NCBI GenBank assembly: GCA_002943765.1
Contig: PQWQ01000020.1
Coordinates: 310,001-374,000 of the forward strand
DNA: 64,000 bases
Direction: 5' to 3'
Source: Psoroptes ovis
Taxonomy: Eukaryota > Arthropoda > Arachnida > Sarcoptiformes > Psoroptidae
The position numbers were made by a program, and so were the translations under genes. The notes under the pieces are model-generated. The model was given only the letters and a program-made list of their open reading frames with translations, did not search any database and was not told the DNA's origin. Positions within the stretch are counted from its first letter, which is position 1. Every line of letters starts with the position of its first letter. Below are positions 1 to 7,965 of the stretch, piece after piece.

Positions 1-19
1 ATTTTTTTTTATTAATTGT

Positions 20-142
20 GCGTCATCTGTCAGCCTTTGATCGAAATTTTACTCGAAATTTCCAGCATATTCAACAAAAATCTCTCATGCTTTGTGAGAG
101 AGTATATAAACGCCGTGTTTTCGAATTTGACAATCATTCAGT
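20..142 (+). promoter_or_regulatory. Promoter of small heat-shock gene copy 1
   Basis: An HSE lies at 55-72 (GAA at 55, TTC at 60, an imperfect GCA at 65, TTC at 70, five-base spacing). A TATAAA box is at 105-110 and an initiator-like TCAGT at 138-142, giving a TATA-to-start distance of about 35 bp. A CTCF-like GCGTCATCTG stands at 20-33. The HSE is weaker than that of copy 2, so inducibility may differ. Confidence 0.75.
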
Positions 143-246
143 TCAACAAAAGCGATCGAAAACGAATACTTAAACACTACTTTTAAAGCTCTCAACTATT
201 AATTTTCAATTGCTGTTTATTACTATTTATCGAAATCGTATTCAAA

Positions 247-705
247 ATGTTTTCACTCGTACCACGAAGTTTCTTCAACGATGACGATGATCTCTTGGCC
301 ATCAATCCATTCAGTCATTTGGTTTTTCCACGGTCTGTAGTACCACGAACCAACGATTGGCAGAGATTATTGGCCGAACCAAAACAATTGATCAGAAATG
401 GTAAATTCGAAGTCGATTTTGATATGGGCAGCTTTGATCCAGAAACCATCAAAGTCAAATTGGATGGTCGAACATTGAACGTTGAAGCCAAACATGAAAA
501 GAAATCTGATGGCCACTATGAATATCGTGAGTTTGTACGAAAAATTACTGTTCCAGAAGAAGTTGCCGAAGATCAATTGAAATGTAAAATCGCTGAAAAT
601 GGTCGTCTTCATTTGGTGGCTCCATTGAAAAAACCATTGGAAGTCGAAGGTGGTAAAGGACGTAATATTCCGATCGAAATGGTTAGCAACAAAGAAAAGA
701 AATAA
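247..705 (+). CDS. Small heat shock protein (Hsp20/alpha-crystallin), copy 1
   Basis: An intronless 152-residue ATP-independent chaperone of the alpha-crystallin family, expected to bind unfolding proteins in the cytosol as an oligomer. The alpha-crystallin domain runs from about residue 52 (GKFEVDFDMG) to 128 (GRLHLVAP), and the C-terminal I-x-I-type anchor is seen in RNIPIEM. The N-terminal region is short and starts MFSLVPRSFF. The start is the first ATG after the TATA/initiator promoter. It differs from the copy at 3760-4218 in only three visible residues (L4/I, S22/N, K150/R), so the pair is a recent duplication or is kept alike by gene conversion. Lack of introns is usual for strongly heat-induced genes. 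Confidence 0.93.
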   Translation: MFSLVPRSFFNDDDDLLAINPFSHLVFPRSVVPRTNDWQRLLAEPKQLIRNGKFEVDFDMGSFDPETIKVKLDGRTLNVEAKHEKKSDGHYEYREFVRKITVPEEVAEDQLKCKIAENGRLHLVAPLKKPLEVEGGKGRNIPIEMVSNKEKK

Positions 706-801
706 ATGTTTTTTCCATCTTGTCATTAATTCGAGTCATTCAAAATGATCTGTACATTTTTTTAATTTTTTAATTGAATAAATAAAAGTTTCAATTTGAT
801 A

Positions 802-1020
802 TTAATAAAATTTTGATAAGTAATTTTTAATGTCTTCATTTGTAATTGAATATTTTTTTCGTAATTCATCAAAATTAGCTTGCTGTGGCGCTTGAAACAA
901 TACAATAATTGGTTAGGGTGTCATTTTCATAACAAAAATCAATTAATTTCATAAATTTTTCTCTCGACAATCGTGGTTTTTCATTGAAATTTGGATTGAT
1001 GATGGCATAATCGATGTCAT
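802..1020 (-). pseudogene. Duplicated 3' tail of TOPBP1 (pseudogene fragment)
   Basis: The minus strand repeats the last part of the intact TOPBP1 gene (4307 to about 4540) with high identity. The final residues are still readable (ANFDELRKKYS to YLSKFY, stop at 802-804), but about 14 bases present in the intact gene near 4406-4419 are missing, which shifts the frame. No upstream part of TOPBP1 is present. The fragment was evidently carried along when the small heat-shock gene upstream was duplicated. Confidence 0.8.
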
Positions 1021-1022
1021 TA

Positions 1023-1290
1023 TCATATGAAGATATTATTAGTTTAATATCTGATAATCATTTGAATGTAACTGATGAAGAAACACATTTTACGATGCAA
1101 ATATTCGACGGATAAAACATGATTCGAAAAATAGAAAAAAGGATGCATTTTTCTACATTGCATTCACCATGTTCGTTGACGATTGATTAAACGAAATTTT
1201 TCTAAGAAAAAAATCAAATATTATCCGAACCATTCCGTACGGGAAAAGATTAATCAAGCAAAAGATTTGGATTTATGGGAAATCAATTAA
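1023..1290 (+). pseudogene. Decayed kelch-like BACK-domain fragment
   Basis: Conceptual translation in shifting frames gives pieces that line up with the BACK domain of BTB-kelch proteins: an ISDNHLNVTDEE stretch (1044-1079), then IKHDSKNRKK (about 1111-1140), then HHVR/LT (about 1167-1180), then KINQAKDLDLWE (about 1246-1281). Frameshifts and stops separate the pieces and no kelch repeats follow, so this is a relic. The order and spacing match a real BACK domain; the assignment rests on remembered family patterns. Confidence 0.55.
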
Positions 1291-1330
1291 TAATTAATCA
1301 AGATTTTAAAAAACACTTAGGTTGTGCACA

Positions 1331-1425
1331 ATTTTTTTTCATTTATTATGCGCCATCTGTCGGGCTTTTATTGAAATTTTAGTCGAAATTTCCAGCATGT
1401 TCAAGAAAAATCTCATGCTTTCGAT
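1331..1425 (+). repeat. Promoter-only copy of the small heat-shock upstream region
   Basis: This stretch repeats positions 8-100: the GCGCCATCTGTCGG box (1350-1363), the GAAATTTTA element, the GAAATTTCCAGCATGTTC HSE (1395-1412) and the following AAAAATCTCATGCTTT. The TATA box and coding region do not follow. It looks like the remains of a third heat-shock locus, or a partial promoter duplication. Confidence 0.7.
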
Positions 1426-1522
1426 TTTTCACATTTATTTTCCATTCATTTCTGGTTTGATCGTGAATGTGTGCGAATCATTACACGAAATGCAAGCATG
1501 TTGCCGGCCACGTTTTTTCCTT

Positions 1523-1550
1523 TTCTAGAAATTTCATGAAGATTCTTTTC
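1523..1550. promoter_or_regulatory. Orphan heat shock element with five perfect alternating units
   Basis: TTC(1523) GAA(1528) TTC(1533) GAA(1538) TTC(1543), each at exact five-base spacing, followed by another TTC at 1548. This is one of the most perfect HSEs in the window, yet no open gene lies immediately downstream. Confidence 0.65.
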
Positions 1551-1559
1551 GATTCCAAT

Positions 1560-3490
1560 TACGGTAATTGATCACTAATTAATTAATTAATTAATCAATC
1601 AATCAAAAATCAATTGAAATGATGAGCTTCAGATGACGAGTCTTATTTCTATTGAATAATTTGACATTCAATCAATAGCAAAAAAAAGGATGATAATTTT
1701 GGCGACTGAATTTTCTTAATTTTTTTTCAAATCCATTTTTGATTCTATTATTTAATGATAAACTAATTAATCTTAATTTTTCTGCTCCTTAGATAGTAGA
1801 TGAACAATGGATCAATCATTCGATCATTCATTCATTCGTTCCACAGGTAATTCGATAATTTCTTGAAATTATAAAATCTACTCATTTAGATATCATTTTT
1901 TTCTGATGTATAATTTACCAAACTGAATTTATCGTTGATGGTAGTTCAATAGAACGAGGCATTTGTCTGATTGATTTATTTTATTCACTTTGAATTTAAT
2001 TTGAAATTCTATCACATGAACTAATAATTTCTTATATTTTCAGATCAAAGGTAAAAACCCTTGTTTTCGAAATGAATTCACAAATCTCAAGCCTATCGGT
2101 GGTGATGATATCTAATAAACATGGTTTCGCAAAAATATTAAAATGTTCTATTATCAGAATTTCGTTAAGATTTTGATGATAATCTTGGCTGTCTGAATAT
2201 CTAAATGGAGATTTCATCATTGAAATCACCCTGAACGATTGAAATTTTTGATTGTTTTTCTCATTTTTCACAGTGTAATATTGGCAAAACGTATAGCCTG
2301 ACCTGTGAAACGCACCTGGTACGTATTTCGAACTCTAAAATCCAAGCATTTAAGATCAAAAATGATGAAATTGTAAGACTAGAGTCTCTGAATCCTTATT
2401 GTGATTGACAATTTGTCTACACTGAACCTCTTAGAACGTCCGATTAATTTTTTTTCAGTGTATCTAATCATGGATTTGTTTATTAATATTTGTTGTTTAT
2501 TGTTTTTCTCATAGAAAATGAAATATGGTACGATTCATGTGTTTTAAAGACGTTCAAAGCTCGATTGATTGATTATGGAATGTACATTTGTAATCAATTA
2601 TGATTACACTCAAAAGTAAGCCTGTTGTTTTTCAAATATTTTCAAGTTTTGACAGTTATAATGATGAGTGGAACTAAAATTCCCAAAAATAAGACAAGCA
2701 TATGTCTTAATCCATTTTTCATTGAAGATAATCAATTCTGCTGATTATTGTTTGCTGTCAACAACATCATCAAGGCTATTGATTTCGAGCACTTTGTTTA
2801 ATTTTATTGTTTTCTTTTTCTGTTAATTTTTTACAGATTGGTGAGTTTCTATGGATTTTTACTATCTTGATTGATCAGTTGTTATTGAAAGGATGAAAAA
2901 GAATTTTTCAAATTCGATCATCATTATCTGACACCTCTTGTCGTAAGACTATACCTTGCCGATAATAATACATTCTGAACATGCTGTTTTTTATATTCAA
3001 GTTTCCATCATTTTTTGCCAAAGACATTCTGTTATATAATCTTGTATTTGTCCTTCAATTTATTTCACAGACATTTCAATCCATTGGTTGAATCAAGAAT
3101 AACTTGAATTTCAAGTTAAAAATGAGCCGATTTTAAGAACATTCTTGGTAATTTGATGCCGGTTGCCGATGCTCGTCCGTTTTCTGGTCATTTTAAGTCT
3201 ATAGGTCAATCCCGAAGTTGATATAGCCTGAATTTTTATTTTTTTTGCCTTAATTTTTGCCTAAATTTGATTTCTTTGTAAACTTTTGAATTATTTAAAT
3301 CCAATAAAATTAATTTTCAAAATGTGATTGAAAATTACTCATCAAAAGAAATTTTGAATAAATCTGTCATTTTTTGTTCATTAATTTGACCTATTACAAG
3401 CATTATTTTTAGCCAAACGTGTCCATTATCGATGAAAATAGAAAGAAATTTCTAGCCATTTAGGCGTTGTACTGTTCATAGTTTATAGAG
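1560..3490. other. Intergenic interval without an intact gene
   Basis: No long open frame is supported. Several short segments are bounded by acceptor-like and donor-like signals, for example cag at 2040-2042 followed by a GTAAAA donor at 2050, an acceptor at about 2272 with GTACGT following, and acceptors near 2516 and 2836. The pieces do not join into an open frame. A decayed spliced gene or a non-coding transcript is possible. Confidence 0.4.
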
Positions 3491-3494
3491 CATA

Positions 3495-3654
3495 GAATGT
3501 TCTCGAGTCAACGCGAAAACGATCGAAAATCGAAATTTCTAGAAAATTCGATAATTTTCTCTGCGCATGCGTATTATCGAGCTTCGAAACAAAGGCTTTT
3601 GTTCTTTCGGAGAGTATATAAACGCCATGTTTTCGAATTTGACAGTCATTCAGT
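3495..3654 (+). promoter_or_regulatory. Promoter of small heat-shock gene copy 2
   Basis: A strong HSE occupies 3532-3559: GAA(3532) TTC(3537) GAA(3542) TTC(3547), then a degenerate unit and TTC(3557). A second HSE at 3495-3507 reads GAA-TTC-GAG. TATAAA is at 3617-3622 and a TCAGT initiator at 3650-3654. From about 3612 the sequence is nearly the same as copy 1, while the HSE region is different, so the duplication boundary falls just upstream of the TATA box. Confidence 0.85.
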
Positions 3655-3759
3655 TAAACAAAAGCGATCGAAAACGAATACTTAACCACAAATTTTCAAA
3701 GCTCTCAACTATTAAACTTTTATTGGTGATTTTTACTGTTAAATCATATCGTATTCAAA

Positions 3760-4218
3760 ATGTTCTCAATTGTACCACGAAGTTTCTTTAACGATGACGA
3801 TGATCTCTTGGCCATCAATCCATTCAATCACTTGGTCTTTCCACGATCTGTAGTACCACGAACCAACGATTGGCAGAGATTATTGGCCGAACCAAAACAA
3901 TTGATCAGAAATGGTAAATTCGAAGTCGATTTTGATATGGGCAGCTTTGATCCAGAAACCATCAAAGTCAAATTGGATGGTCGAACATTGAACGTTGAAG
4001 CCAAACACGAGAAGAAATCTGATGGCCACTATGAATATCGTGAATTTGTACGAAAAATTACTGTTCCAGAAGAAGTTGCCGAAGATCAATTGAAATGTAA
4101 AATTGCTGAAAATGGTCGTCTCCATTTGGTGGCTCCATTGAAAAAACCATTGGAAGTCGAAGGTGGCAAAGGACGTAATATTCCGATCGAAATGGTTAGC
4201 AACAGAGAAAAGAAATGA
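3760..4218 (+). CDS. Small heat shock protein (Hsp20/alpha-crystallin), copy 2
   Basis: Intronless, 152 residues, almost identical to the gene at 247-705. It has the same alpha-crystallin domain (about residues 52-128) and the RNIPIEM C-terminal anchor, and is predicted to be a heat-induced holdase chaperone. It ends only about 90 bp before the 3' end of the minus-strand TOPBP1 gene, so the two are convergent with overlapping 3' regions likely. The perfect HSE upstream suggests this is the strongly inducible copy. Confidence 0.94.
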   Translation: MFSIVPRSFFNDDDDLLAINPFNHLVFPRSVVPRTNDWQRLLAEPKQLIRNGKFEVDFDMGSFDPETIKVKLDGRTLNVEAKHEKKSDGHYEYREFVRKITVPEEVAEDQLKCKIAENGRLHLVAPLKKPLEVEGGKGRNIPIEMVSNREKK

Positions 4219-4306
4219 ACTTGTCATAAAATTCGAGTCATTCAAAATGATCTGAACAATTTTTTTTTAATTTTTTAATTGAACAAATAAACATTTCAAT
4301 TTGATA

Positions 4307-6748
4307 TTAATAGAATTTTGATAAGTAATTTCTAATGTCATCATTTGTAATTGAATATTTTTTTCGTAATTCATCAAAATTAGCTTTCTGTGGCCCTTGA
4401 AATATGTATCTAGAAACAATGCAGTAATTGGTTAGGGTATCATTTTCATAACAAAAATCAATTAATTTCATAAATTTTTCTCTAGTCATTCGTGGTTTTT
4501 CATTAAAATTTGGATTAATTATGACATAATCAATGTCATCAATAAGACCACTTAAATCGGATTGCCCGAGAATATCATCGATCGAAAATATTTTTGCTCC
4601 ACCTGATCGTAAAACATTTGCCCATGAATTTAGAATCGAATCAGTGTGTAATAGGAGTATTTTGAAACCTTGAAAAATTTTTCTTTGACCATTTTGCTCG
4701 ATATGTTTTCGCCATTCAATGGCCACTTGCATCAATCGATTTTCAGTCAATTCATTTGAATCATTTTCAGTTGATTGCGGTGAATCAATAATGCCCCATT
4801 GATAATCATGTTCGGGTAATAATTTTTTCGATTTAATCGAATCAAATATAAATTCAGGTTTAAGTATGAATATTCCAGCAGCAATAGCTGCAAACACTTT
4901 TTCTGATCGTCTTGGTTGATTCAATATCAAATGTGTCACTTTTGTCGATAATGATGATTCATCAATAATCGATACATTTAATATTGCTTTCGATAATTGT
5001 ATTAATCGATTTTTATAATCATCATCAAACGATGAAAACATGAGCGTTATCGATTCATTTTTCATTTCAATTAAATTGTCATTCAAAACAGCTGATTTTT
5101 CATTATTTATTTTCAATCTTTTTCGACTATTATTTGTGTTTATTCCATCATCATCATCATTAGTAACATCATTGAATGTTGTTTGCAATGAATTTGGTAA
5201 AGGTGTATCGTTGCCAATGACAGTATATTCAAAATCAGGACTATCATTATCCGATTCATCATTTTCTTGTGAGATCAGTTGACGTTTCAAAGTATTTTTA
5301 TTAGTAGCAGTTTCATCATGTGATCGTTGTAAAGCATCATCAACTGCATCAATATTCAATTCTTTAATCATATTTGATCTGTTTGAAATTGAATATTTCA
5401 TCGTTTTCAGTTGCTCAAATGAATCAATATGATAATCAATTTGTGAACATAATTCATTTGAATTAATACAATTAATCAGCCAATCAATAGTCACTAAACG
5501 ATCAGCATAATCACTATTCAATAATTGTTCCAACGATGATGATGTTATTTTTTTACCGACAATCACGTTTGTAACCGAATCACATAATGAATTGTAGAAA
5601 AATGCACCAAATTTTTTGGCACAATTTCTTATCAAAGTCAATAATCGATCATTGAATCCTAATGCATGAATAGAATTACCATCAAATATATGCATATCAT
5701 TGTTGGTATTATTCGATTCAATTATTTCTTTCAATATTGGCTCTAATTCATTTTGTTCATCATCATCACCATTGATTTTATCCATCGAAAGAGGTTGTGA
5801 AGATGAAGCATGGTTGGTTGTTGTGGTGGACGTTGCATTATTATTATTGTTGATTGTATCATTTTCATCTTTTATTAAAAAATCATCAAATGGTAATGCA
5901 TATTCAGCTTTGATCGATTCTTCAATCCATTCAGGACGCAAACACGGTATGTTTAAACGTTTTGCATATTTATATTTTTCACCATTGGTATCTGCTACTA
6001 ATAATATCGTATTCGGTGTTATTGGCCTAATTTTCAACATCGGACAATATGTACCACCGTTTGATTCGATATTGTTTATTATGATATCACGATCAAGTAT
6101 ACCGGTTATGACAATGTTTAAACCATAAAATATTGGCAATTTATATTTAGATAAAATATCCTGATCGATAGCATATCTATGTTCATGTTGATATTGTTGC
6201 CAACAAGATTCAATCCATTCATATGTGACCATCGGTACACGATATTGGCCAGCAGCACGAGCTTTTCGCGTTAATACTGAATTTGAAACTATAACATTAG
6301 TATCGCCATTCAAATCTTTATGATATTTTCCCGACATCATTTGAACTCTAGTTTCGACTAAATTACGCTTTTTGGCTGGCAAATCAGATGTAGTTATCAC
6401 TAAACCTCGCATACATTGACTATAAATTGGCCATGGACGTTTCGGTAATGTTGATTGTGGATTTGCGCATATATCTTTATCACAATATGTTATAATCAAT
6501 GGTCCAATTATTCGAAATTTATCTTTGAAAAATTCAATAATTTCATCATCAAAACGTTCAGTAATGATGAATATTGCTGCATCTAAACTCAATGATTCTG
6601 ATATCGATTTCATTACATTATAATCAATCCATCGTGGTTTAAATCTTCGTTTTTGTAATGAAACAAATGCTTTTTGCATTATGTCCGATGGTGATGAGTT
6701 AATTTCAAATGTAAGAAAGAAGAATTTTTCGATAGCTTCGTGCGTCAT
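4307..6748 (-). CDS. TOPBP1: DNA topoisomerase 2-binding protein 1 homologue (multi-BRCT)
   Basis: An 813-residue single-exon protein of the TopBP1/Mus101/Dpb11 family, a nuclear scaffold that reads phosphorylated replication and checkpoint proteins and activates ATR. BRCT-like units are seen at about residues 8-95 (BRCT0-like), 108-187 (MRGLVITTSDL to YEWIESCW), 204-286 (GLNIVITGI to RPEWIEESI), 352-437, 565-650 and 690-785 (FQGFKILLLH onward). A basic/acidic Asn-rich linker with KRQ and RKRLK stretches (about 450-560) may carry nuclear localisation signals. The vertebrate protein is about 1,500 residues with nine BRCTs, so several central repeats and much linker are absent. The start is the first in-frame ATG; an AATATGGCGC motif lies about 55 bp upstream. 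The last coding bases are duplicated at 802-1020. Confidence 0.85.
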   Translation of the reverse strand: MTHEAIEKFFFLTFEINSSPSDIMQKAFVSLQKRRFKPRWIDYNVMKSISESLSLDAAIFIITERFDDEIIEFFKDKFRIIGPLIITYCDKDICANPQSTLPKRPWPIYSQCMRGLVITTSDLPAKKRNLVETRVQMMSGKYHKDLNGDTNVIVSNSVLTRKARAAGQYRVPMVTYEWIESCWQQYQHEHRYAIDQDILSKYKLPIFYGLNIVITGILDRDIIINNIESNGGTYCPMLKIRPITPNTILLVADTNGEKYKYAKRLNIPCLRPEWIEESIKAEYALPFDDFLIKDENDTINNNNNATSTTTTNHASSSQPLSMDKINGDDDEQNELEPILKEIIESNNTNNDMHIFDGNSIHALGFNDRLLTLIRNCAKKFGAFFYNSLCDSVTNVIVGKKITSSSLEQLLNSDYADRLVTIDWLINCINSNELCSQIDYHIDSFEQLKTMKYSISNRSNMIKELNIDAVDDALQRSHDETATNKNTLKRQLISQENDESDNDSPDFEYTVIGNDTPLPNSLQTTFNDVTNDDDDGINTNNSRKRLKINNEKSAVLNDNLIEMKNESITLMFSSFDDDYKNRLIQLSKAILNVSIIDESSLSTKVTHLILNQPRRSEKVFAAIAAGIFILKPEFIFDSIKSKKLLPEHDYQWGIIDSPQSTENDSNELTENRLMQVAIEWRKHIEQNGQRKIFQGFKILLLHTDSILNSWANVLRSGGAKIFSIDDILGQSDLSGLIDDIDYVIINPNFNEKPRMTREKFMKLIDFCYENDTLTNYCIVSRYIFQGPQKANFDELRKKYSITNDDIRNYLSKFY

Positions 6749-6801
6749 TTCGATTCAAATATCACAATTTCAATTTGAAACAATATTATTCAATTTAATT
6801 T

Positions 6802-6811
6802 AATATGGCGC
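6802..6811. promoter_or_regulatory. TTTAATATGGCG promoter motif (YY1/Pho-like core)
   Basis: AATATGGCGC, 54 bp before the TOPBP1 start codon. The same TTTAATATGGCG string occurs at 7874-7884 in front of the Sfmbt gene. ATGGC is the YY1/Pho core, known in metazoan housekeeping promoters; function here is inferred. Confidence 0.35.
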
Positions 6812-6946
6812 TAAACAACTAATTCATGTTTTTATTTTTATTTTTAAATCCAAAATCAAAACAGTTAAAAAGCGTACATAAAAAGCGTTACACGAGTTTT
6901 GAGGTGAAATCGAATTGGGTTGTAATAGATCGTTAAGTAGAAATAG

Positions 6947-6980
6947 GTACTCGGTATATTTTGGTTTATATACCGAGTAC
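6947..6980. repeat. Perfect 13-bp inverted repeat
   Basis: Arms at 6947-6959 (GTACTCGGTATAT) and 6968-6980 are exact reverse complements around an 8-base loop. It sits between TOPBP1 and the 3' end of MRPL18 and could act as an RNA hairpin or a protein-binding palindrome. Confidence 0.6.
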
Positions 6981-6984
6981 ACTC

Positions 6985-7000
6985 CCGCCATCTATTGTCA
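6985..7000 (+). promoter_or_regulatory. CTCF-like motif
   Basis: CCGCCATCTATTGTCA differs at only a few positions from the metazoan CTCF core CGCCMYCTRSTGG. It sits between TOPBP1 and MRPL18 next to the hairpin at 6947-6980. Confidence 0.35.
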
Positions 7001-7110
7001 ATAAATATTATTAACTAGAGATTATCGCATGCAATTACACAATTTTTTATCTAATTTTTATTTTACAAAAATTTGAAATGTAATTATAATTAATCAATAA
7101 CAATGATTAT

Positions 7111-7737
7111 TTATAAATCTCTCAATGCACGAGCATGTATCATTTGTTGTTCATCAAGATTCAAACCATTTCGTTTGACTGCATCGATGAATGATGATAA
7201 TTTCTCTCCACTTTTTGATAATTCACGATGATCATAGAAAACTGAATGAATACCCGATTCTAATGCTCTCATTGCAAGCACTTGGCCAAGTATTTTGGCC
7301 GCTCTCACATCTGTGTGCGATGACTTTGATCCAAGAAATATCATTAAAGATGGTTCATTGGTTGAAGCAGATACGATTGTTCGGTCAGAATGATGCACAA
7401 TTTTACCGACTAAATATTTCGATTTTTTTTCGAAGACAATTTTATTCCAATAATGATGATTTTGTTCATCCATTTCAAAACCCATTGGTTTAGGTTCAAG
7501 CAGCATTTGTTCTAAATTACGTGGATTACGATTCTTCAATCGAACATCAATATATTTTTCATTACCATTTTGATTTAATTCTGTTTTATCGACTTCAAAA
7601 TCTGAAGATAATCTGGTAATACGCTTGTTACTTACATAAGCTAAATTTCTATTGAATTGTGCAAAAATGTTCAATTTGGAGATTGAAAGATGACTATGAT
7701 CTGATGTAAATGGTATGATTTTCAATAAACGATGCAT
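7111..7737 (-). CDS. MRPL18: Mitochondrial large ribosomal subunit protein uL18m
   Basis: A 208-residue single-exon protein. The core KNRNPRNLEQ (about residues 68-77) and the block from HSDRTIVSASTNEPS through GQVLAMRALESGIHSVFYD match the uL18 family as it appears in animal mitochondrial L18, which binds 5S-like or tRNA-type RNA in the mitoribosome central protuberance. The basic, Arg/Ser-containing N terminus (about residues 1-45) fits a mitochondrial presequence. The start codon is the first ATG; a TCACGTG E-box lies 84 bp upstream and the region up to 7965 is a shared divergent promoter with the Sfmbt gene. Confidence 0.85.
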   Translation of the reverse strand: MHRLLKIIPFTSDHSHLSISKLNIFAQFNRNLAYVSNKRITRLSSDFEVDKTELNQNGNEKYIDVRLKNRNPRNLEQMLLEPKPMGFEMDEQNHHYWNKIVFEKKSKYLVGKIVHHSDRTIVSASTNEPSLMIFLGSKSSHTDVRAAKILGQVLAMRALESGIHSVFYDHRELSKSGEKLSSFIDAVKRNGLNLDEQQMIHARALRDL

Positions 7738-7820
7738 TTTCCGATTTTTTTAAAATTTTTATGATCATCAGGCATTCAGCTTGGTTCTGTTTACACTTGA
7801 TCGGCCCAATCATATGATGA

Positions 7821-7827
7821 TCACGTG
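7821..7827. promoter_or_regulatory. TCACGTG E-box
   Basis: This lies in the divergent promoter between MRPL18 and the Sfmbt gene. The same core, inverted, occurs 54 bp before WDR4 (41241-41248). Such E-boxes are bound by bHLH-ZIP factors such as USF, MITF or Myc; the binder here is unknown. Confidence 0.3.
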
Positions 7828-7873
7828 TTTGATGTTTCTATTGTGTTGAAATAGCGGAATGAGTGAAAATAAT

Positions 7874-7885
7874 TTAATATGGCGG
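7874..7885. promoter_or_regulatory. TTTAATATGGCGG motif (YY1/Pho-like core)
   Basis: It lies about 80 bp upstream of the Sfmbt start codon and repeats the motif in front of TOPBP1. Pho is the DNA-binding partner of Sfmbt in the fly PhoRC complex, so a Pho-like site here would suggest self-regulation. Confidence 0.35.
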
Positions 7886-7965
7886 ATAAAAATCATTTCT
7901 AATTTCGATTTTCATCGATAAATTCCAATCATTTTTCTCGTTTATTAGTCATTCTTATGTGAATA

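Larger units (their letters stand above)
6749..7110. other. TOPBP1-MRPL18 intergenic region
   Basis: It holds the probable TOPBP1 promoter (AATATGGCGC at 6802-6811), a perfect 13-bp-arm hairpin at 6947-6980 and a CTCF-like CCGCCATCTATTG at 6985-6997. No coding sequence is seen. Confidence 0.5.

Noticed and set aside
367..726. Minus-strand frame opposite small heat-shock copy 1 (and its twin at 3880-4245)
   Set aside because: Antisense shadow of a highly constrained coding sequence; the same shadow occurs in both copies because they are duplicates.
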